Part shown: piece by piece, positions 60,387 through 64,000 of the stretch | Layout: every line of letters starts with the position of its first letter | How positions within the stretch are numbered: the first letter of the stretch is position 1 | NCBI RefSeq assembly: GCF_008693385.1 | Contig: NZ_CP044067.1 | Coordinates: forward strand, 2,771,501 to 2,835,500 | DNA length: 64,000 bases | Reading direction: 5' to 3' | DNA from: Cupriavidus pauculus | Lineage (GTDB): Bacteria; Pseudomonadota; Gammaproteobacteria; Burkholderiales; Burkholderiaceae | Notes under the pieces: model-generated | Told to the model about the DNA's origin: nothing | The model's database searches: none | Seen by the model: only the letters and a program-made list of their open reading frames with translations | Made by a program: the position numbers and the translations under genes

Positions 60387-60521
60387 TCAGTGCGTACCGG
60401 CACCCAGGATCGACAGCGTGTCGATTCGTTGCAAGGCAAGCGTAGTACGACAGCTTTGCAACGGGACGTTGAGATTGGTGCCGGACGTTTTGTTCAACTC
60501 TTGAACTCTTGTTTATTGGAT

Positions 60522-60986
60522 ATGGCGACCAAAGCGAAACCGACCGCGAAGACTGCAGCGAAGCCCGCTGCAACCAAGACCGCTGCCAAGAAGGCTGCGG
60601 CGCCCAAGACTGCTGCCAAGAAGGCCGCTCCGGCAAAGAAGGCTGCTCCGGCTGCTGCGACGCCCGTCGCCAAGCCGCTGAAGGACACCTTCAACAAGTC
60701 GAGCCTGGTCGCTCACCTGGTGGCACAGACCCAGCTGGAGCCGAAGGCCGTGAAGACGGTGCTGGCTCATCTGGAAAACACGATCGTCAGCGCGCTGAAC
60801 AAGAAGGGCGCTGGCGAATTCACGCTGCCGGGCCTGCTGAAGGTGACCGCGCAGCAAGTGCCGGCCAAGAAGAAGCGCTTCGGCAAGGACCCGTTCACCG
60901 GCGAAGAGCGCTGGTTCCCGGCCAAGCCTGCCAGCGTGAAGGTCAAGGTCCGTCCGCTGAAGAAGCTGAAGGACGCAGCGGCCTGA
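60522..60986 (+). CDS. HU-like DNA-binding protein with Ala/Lys-rich N-terminal tail
   Basis: The 154-residue protein has an N-terminal part of about 50 residues made of AAK, KTAA and KKAA repeats, then an HU-like domain: FNKSSLVAHLVAQTQLEPKAVKTVLAHLENTIVSALNKKGAGEFTLPGLLKVTAQQVPAKKKRFGKDPFTGEERWFPAK. The tail resembles histone H1 and AlgP-like proteins and should bind DNA by charge. It has a classical nucleoid-protein layout of beta-proteobacteria. A terminator follows. The weak ribosome binding site precedes MATKAKPT. Confidence 0.9.
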   Translation: MATKAKPTAKTAAKPAATKTAAKKAAAPKTAAKKAAPAKKAAPAAATPVAKPLKDTFNKSSLVAHLVAQTQLEPKAVKTVLAHLENTIVSALNKKGAGEFTLPGLLKVTAQQVPAKKKRFGKDPFTGEERWFPAKPASVKVKVRPLKKLKDAAA

Positions 60987-61044
60987 TAGCCGCCTGACAG
61001 TGCGCCTGGTATCTGGCGCCGGTTCTCCGGTGCCAGTCTTGCCG

Positions 61045-61077
61045 AAGGCCCTCCCTTGTGGAGGGCCTTGTTTTTTT
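61045..61077 (+). terminator. Rho-independent terminator of the HU-like gene
   Basis: AAGGCCCTCC pairs with GGAGGGCCTT and is followed by GTTTTTTT. The stem also lies near the end of the convergent GlxA-type gene. Confidence 0.92.
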
Positions 61078-61099
61078 GTGCCGACGGTTCCCGCCGGCG

Positions 61100-62053
61100 T
61101 CATGCGGCCGTGGCGGTGGCCGCGCCGCGCGCCATGCGTCGAATCGCCTGCGGCGGCTGACCGTACGCGCGCAGAAAAGAGCGGCGCATGCGCTCGCGAT
61201 CGCCGAAGCCCGTCTCGCGGGCGACCACGTCGATCGAATGCCGGCCCGATTCCATCATGAGGCGCGCGGCTTCCACGCGCAGATGCTCGACGGCCTTGGC
61301 CGGCGTCTCGCCGGTTTCCTCGCGAAACGCGCGCGCAAACTGCCGCGGGCTCAGATGCGCGGCCTCGGCGAGCTGATCGACCGACAACTCGTCCTGCAGA
61401 TTGGACCGCGCGTAATCGAGTGCCGCCTGGATGCGGTCCGAGCGCGGCTGCAGCTCCAGCATCTTCGAATACTGTGACTGACCGCCGGTGCGCCGGTGAT
61501 AGACCACGAGTTTCTTGGCAACGTCGCGCGCCACCTCGGGGCCGCAGTCGCGCTCGACGATCGCCAGCGCGAGGTCGATGCACGCCGTCATGCCGGCCGA
61601 CGTCCACACCGATCCATCGGTAATGAAGATGCGATCGTCCTCCACCTCGATATCGGGATACCGCTCGCGCAGCATGTCCGCATGGAACCAGTGCGTGGTC
61701 GCACGCCGGCCCGCCAGCACACCGGCCTCGGCCAGATTGAACGCGCCCGTGCACGTCGCGCCCATGCGGCGCGCGGTCTTCGCCGTGCGGCGGAGAAACT
61801 CGACGAGCGCGGGCGGCGTGGGCCGGACGTCGTTGTCGCCGACCACGAGCACGGTGTCGTAGCGGCGGCGGTTGAAGGGCTCCGTGGTCACCGTGAACCC
61901 GCCCGAGCACATGACGGGCCCGCCGTGCTCGGAGAGCAGATGCACGGCATACAGCGGCTCCGGCAGTTCCTTGTTGGCGAACTCGAGCACGGTGGAGACC
62001 GCGAGGTTCAGCACCTGGAACCCCGGATACAGCGCGATAGCGATCTTGAGCAT
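61100..62053 (-). CDS. GlxA-family regulator (DJ-1/PfpI domain + AraC HTH)
   Basis: The 317-residue protein has an N-terminal DJ-1/PfpI-like domain (LKIAIALYPGFQVLNLAVSTVLEFANKEL, then RMGATCTGAFNLAEAGVLAGRRATTHW with the nucleophile cysteine position) and an AraC helix-turn-helix domain (LSVDQLAEAAHLSPRQFARAFREETGETPAKAVEHLRVEAAR). Such proteins activate genes after binding a small molecule in the amidase-like domain. It is divergent from an SDR gene, with 118 bp between, so that gene is its probable target. Confidence 0.92.
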   Translation of the reverse strand: MLKIAIALYPGFQVLNLAVSTVLEFANKELPEPLYAVHLLSEHGGPVMCSGGFTVTTEPFNRRRYDTVLVVGDNDVRPTPPALVEFLRRTAKTARRMGATCTGAFNLAEAGVLAGRRATTHWFHADMLRERYPDIEVEDDRIFITDGSVWTSAGMTACIDLALAIVERDCGPEVARDVAKKLVVYHRRTGGQSQYSKMLELQPRSDRIQAALDYARSNLQDELSVDQLAEAAHLSPRQFARAFREETGETPAKAVEHLRVEAARLMMESGRHSIDVVARETGFGDRERMRRSFLRAYGQPPQAIRRMARGAATATAA

Positions 62054-62171
62054 GGCAGAAAAGGTGGTTTCTATGACATTTGAGCCATTGCATTATGGCA
62101 CTAATCTTGGCATCAGGCAGGCGGCATACCCGCCCGCAACTCTCAATGTCACAGGAATCGGAGTCTTCATC

Positions 62172-62969
62172 ATGAGCAAGCAAAACACGGGCAAGGCGGT
62201 CGTCACGGGCGCATCGTCGGGTATCGGCGCCATCTACGCGGACCGTCTCGCCCGCCGCGGTCACGATCTGATCCTCGTCGCGCGCAACCGGGGCCGCCTC
62301 GAGCAACTGGCCGCGCGCATCGAGCGCGAGACCGGCCGCACCGCGCAGATCGTCGTCGCGGACCTGGGCAAGGTGGAAGACATGAAGCGCGTGGAGCAGC
62401 TGCTGCGTGACGATCCGGCCATCACGGTGCTGGTCAACAACGCCGGCGTGGGCGCCGCGGCGCCGCTGCTGCAGGCGGACGTGGACACGATGCAGGCGAT
62501 GATCGAGGTCAACGTGACGGCGCTGACGCGCCTGACCTATGCCGCCGTACCGGGCTTCGTGGCCCGCGGCGCTGGCACCATCATCAATATCGCGTCGATC
62601 GTCGCGGTGGCGCCCACGCTGCTGAACGGCGTGTACGGCGGCTCCAAGGCGTTCGTGCTGGCCTTCACGCAGTCCCTGCAACACGAACTCGCGGACAAGG
62701 GCGTGCGCGTGCAGGCCGTACTGCCGGGCGCGACGCGCACGGAGTTCTGGGATGTGGCGGGCCACTCGGTGGACGCGCTGCCGCAGGAGTGGGTGATGAG
62801 CGGCGACGATCTCGTCGATGCGGCGCTGGCCGGCTTCGATCAGGGCGAAGTGGTGACCGTGCCGTCGCTGCCCGAGGTGGCGGACTGGAATGCGTTCGAG
62901 TCCGCGCGTGCGGCGTTGGGGCCGAACCTGTCGCGCAGCAAGCCGGCCGCGCGGTTTGGCGTGCAATAA
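62172..62969 (+). CDS. Short-chain dehydrogenase/reductase, probable GlxA target
   Basis: The 265-residue SDR has VVTGASSGIGAIYADRLARRGHD, VNNAGVGAAAPLL, and the active site NIASIVAVAPTLLNGVYGGSKAFVLAFTQSL with Y-x-x-x-K intact. It belongs to the DltE/YqjQ-like subgroup. It is divergent from the GlxA-type regulator, as in many bacteria where this pair occurs together. Substrate unknown. A terminator follows at once. Confidence 0.88.
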   Translation: MSKQNTGKAVVTGASSGIGAIYADRLARRGHDLILVARNRGRLEQLAARIERETGRTAQIVVADLGKVEDMKRVEQLLRDDPAITVLVNNAGVGAAAPLLQADVDTMQAMIEVNVTALTRLTYAAVPGFVARGAGTIINIASIVAVAPTLLNGVYGGSKAFVLAFTQSLQHELADKGVRVQAVLPGATRTEFWDVAGHSVDALPQEWVMSGDDLVDAALAGFDQGEVVTVPSLPEVADWNAFESARAALGPNLSRSKPAARFGVQ

Positions 62970-62998
62970 AAAACGGCCCCTGCGGGGGCCGTTTTTTC
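62968..62998. terminator. Bidirectional terminator between the SDR and kdgD genes
   Basis: AAAAAACGGCCCC pairs with GGGGCCGTTTTTT around TGCG, giving a long A-T extended stem that can work in both directions. Confidence 0.92.
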
Positions 62999-63031
62999 GA
63001 GGCGTCCTCCCCGAGGGGAGGGCACATCGAC

Positions 63032-63946
63032 TTACTGCGGTCCGAGCTTCTTGATCAGCGCGTCCAGCTGTTCCAGTTCCGCGCCGGTCAGGTCCGTCAG
63101 CGGTGCGCGCACCGGGCCCGCATCGTAGCCGACCAGCTTGGCGCCGGCCTTTACGATCGACACCGCGTAGCCTTGCTTGCGGTTACGGATGTCCAGGTAC
63201 GGCAGGAAGAACGAGTCGATCAGCTTGCCGACGGTCTCGTGATCGTCCGCGGCGATCGCGCGGTAGAACTCCATCGCGGTCTTCGGGATGAAGTTGAACA
63301 CGGCCGACGAGTACACGGGCACGCCCAGTGCCTTGTAGGCGGCGGCGTAGACTTCGGCGGTCGGCAGGCCACCGAGGTAAGCCAGACGGTCGCCGAGCTT
63401 GCGGCGCACGCGCACCATCGCTTCGATGTCGCCCACGCCGTCCTTGAAACCGATCAGGTTCGGGCACTTGTCCACGACCTTGGCCAGCAGATCGGCACCG
63501 ATACGCGAGTTGGCGCGGTTGTAGACGATCACGCCGCACTTGGTGGCCTTGCAAACCTCTTCGATATGGTTGGCAATCCCGTCTTCGCTGGCTTCCGTCA
63601 GGTAATGCGGCATCAACAGGATGCCGTGCGCGCCCAGACGTTCCGCTTCCTTCGCGTATTCGATCGCCACGCGGGTCGGGCCACCGGCACCGGCCAGGAT
63701 GGGCACCTTGCCACGGCAGGTTTCCACCGCGGTGCGGATGACGTTCGAATAGTCCTGTTGCGTCAGCGAGAAGAACTCGCCGGTGCCGCCGGCCGCGAAC
63801 AGGGCCGACGCACCATACGGCGCGAGCCATTCAAGGCGGGCTGCATAGGTGTCCGCGCGGAAGTTGCCTTGCGCGTCGAAGTCGGTCACGGGGAACGACA
63901 GCAGGCCTTCGGAGATGATCTGCTTGAGTTCTTGCGGTGTAGTCAT
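63032..63946 (-). CDS. kdgD: 5-dehydro-4-deoxyglucarate dehydratase
   Basis: The 304-residue class I aldolase-fold enzyme dehydrates and decarboxylates 5-keto-4-deoxy-D-glucarate to 2-oxoglutarate semialdehyde, a step in glucarate/galactarate degradation. The family pattern is [48 protein letters not shown] near the start and the Schiff-base lysine in [30 protein letters not shown] holds the catalytic tyrosine. The ATG of [10 protein letters not shown] gives the usual length and follows AGGA by eight bases. Partner genes of the pathway would lie to the right of the window. Confidence 0.94.
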   Translation of the reverse strand: MTTPQELKQIISEGLLSFPVTDFDAQGNFRADTYAARLEWLAPYGASALFAAGGTGEFFSLTQQDYSNVIRTAVETCRGKVPILAGAGGPTRVAIEYAKEAERLGAHGILLMPHYLTEASEDGIANHIEEVCKATKCGVIVYNRANSRIGADLLAKVVDKCPNLIGFKDGVGDIEAMVRVRRKLGDRLAYLGGLPTAEVYAAAYKALGVPVYSSAVFNFIPKTAMEFYRAIAADDHETVGKLIDSFFLPYLDIRNRKQGYAVSIVKAGAKLVGYDAGPVRAPLTDLTGAELEQLDALIKKLGPQ

Positions 63947-64000
63947 GTCGCTGTTCCTGATCGCCACATGGCGAAGAAAGGGTGGTGGTGGTGCGTTGAG

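Overview
The window is a 64 kb, very GC-rich, gene-dense stretch of a bacterial chromosome. Its gene content (opgGH, RFN-controlled ribB, an Ala/Lys-rich HU-like protein, a FUSC/DUF1656/HlyD/NodT efflux operon, S-formylglutathione hydrolase next to class III alcohol dehydrogenase) and its regulator density point to a beta-proteobacterium of the Burkholderiaceae, most like Cupriavidus or Ralstonia. No rRNA, tRNA, insertion sequence, phage gene or CRISPR array was recognised. The first gene (GntR regulator) is cut by the window edge.

Layout. 1-4 kb: tail of a GntR regulator, a flavin reductase, an XRE-cupin regulator, and a threonine catabolic pair (kbl plus an SDR-type threonine dehydrogenase). 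4-9.4 kb: a MarR-controlled tripartite efflux operon with stop/start overlaps between its structural genes. 9.4-18 kb: single metabolic genes and regulators, with a hipBA toxin-antitoxin pair and its operator-like repeats. 17.8-20.7 kb: formaldehyde detoxification operon (class III ADH, S-formylglutathione hydrolase, LysR). 20.7-27.7 kb: a redox/stress block on the minus strand (MFS, Tat-exported aldo/keto reductase, Ohr, NmrA-like protein, LysR, cupin, AhpD-like protein, ECF41 sigma factor). 28-35 kb: a periplasmic PQQ sugar dehydrogenase with its cytochrome c, a small secreted protein, a receiver-only regulator, a PAS histidine kinase with FixJ-type regulator, and an AraC regulator; four copies of a CCTATA-N6-TATAGG motif tie this region together. 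35-42.3 kb: two divergent operons under an RpiR regulator that together look like a complete route for an N-acylated sugar amino acid, probably (N-acetyl-)D-glucosaminate: GntP permease, RidA, D-aminoacylase, PLP dehydratase, KDG kinase, KDPG aldolase. 42.3-64 kb: housekeeping and envelope genes (entericidin, a degenerate EAL protein, a CorC/HlyC-type protein, ribB with FMN riboswitch, two small envelope proteins, opgGH, Bcr/CflA transporter, MscS channel, amtB with a sigma-54-like promoter, HU, YciA thioesterase, CreA, SDRs, an Mpo1-like protein, a second HU-like protein, a GlxA regulator, and 5-keto-4-deoxyglucarate dehydratase at the right edge).

The best candidates for something not yet described are the glucosaminate-type catabolic cluster and the four-site motif around the PQQ-dehydrogenase/two-component region. 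A secondary theme is the number of in-frame short tandem repeats (6, 12, 15 and 24 bp units) in otherwise ordinary genes. All functional calls rest on reading motifs and gene order; no database search was run.
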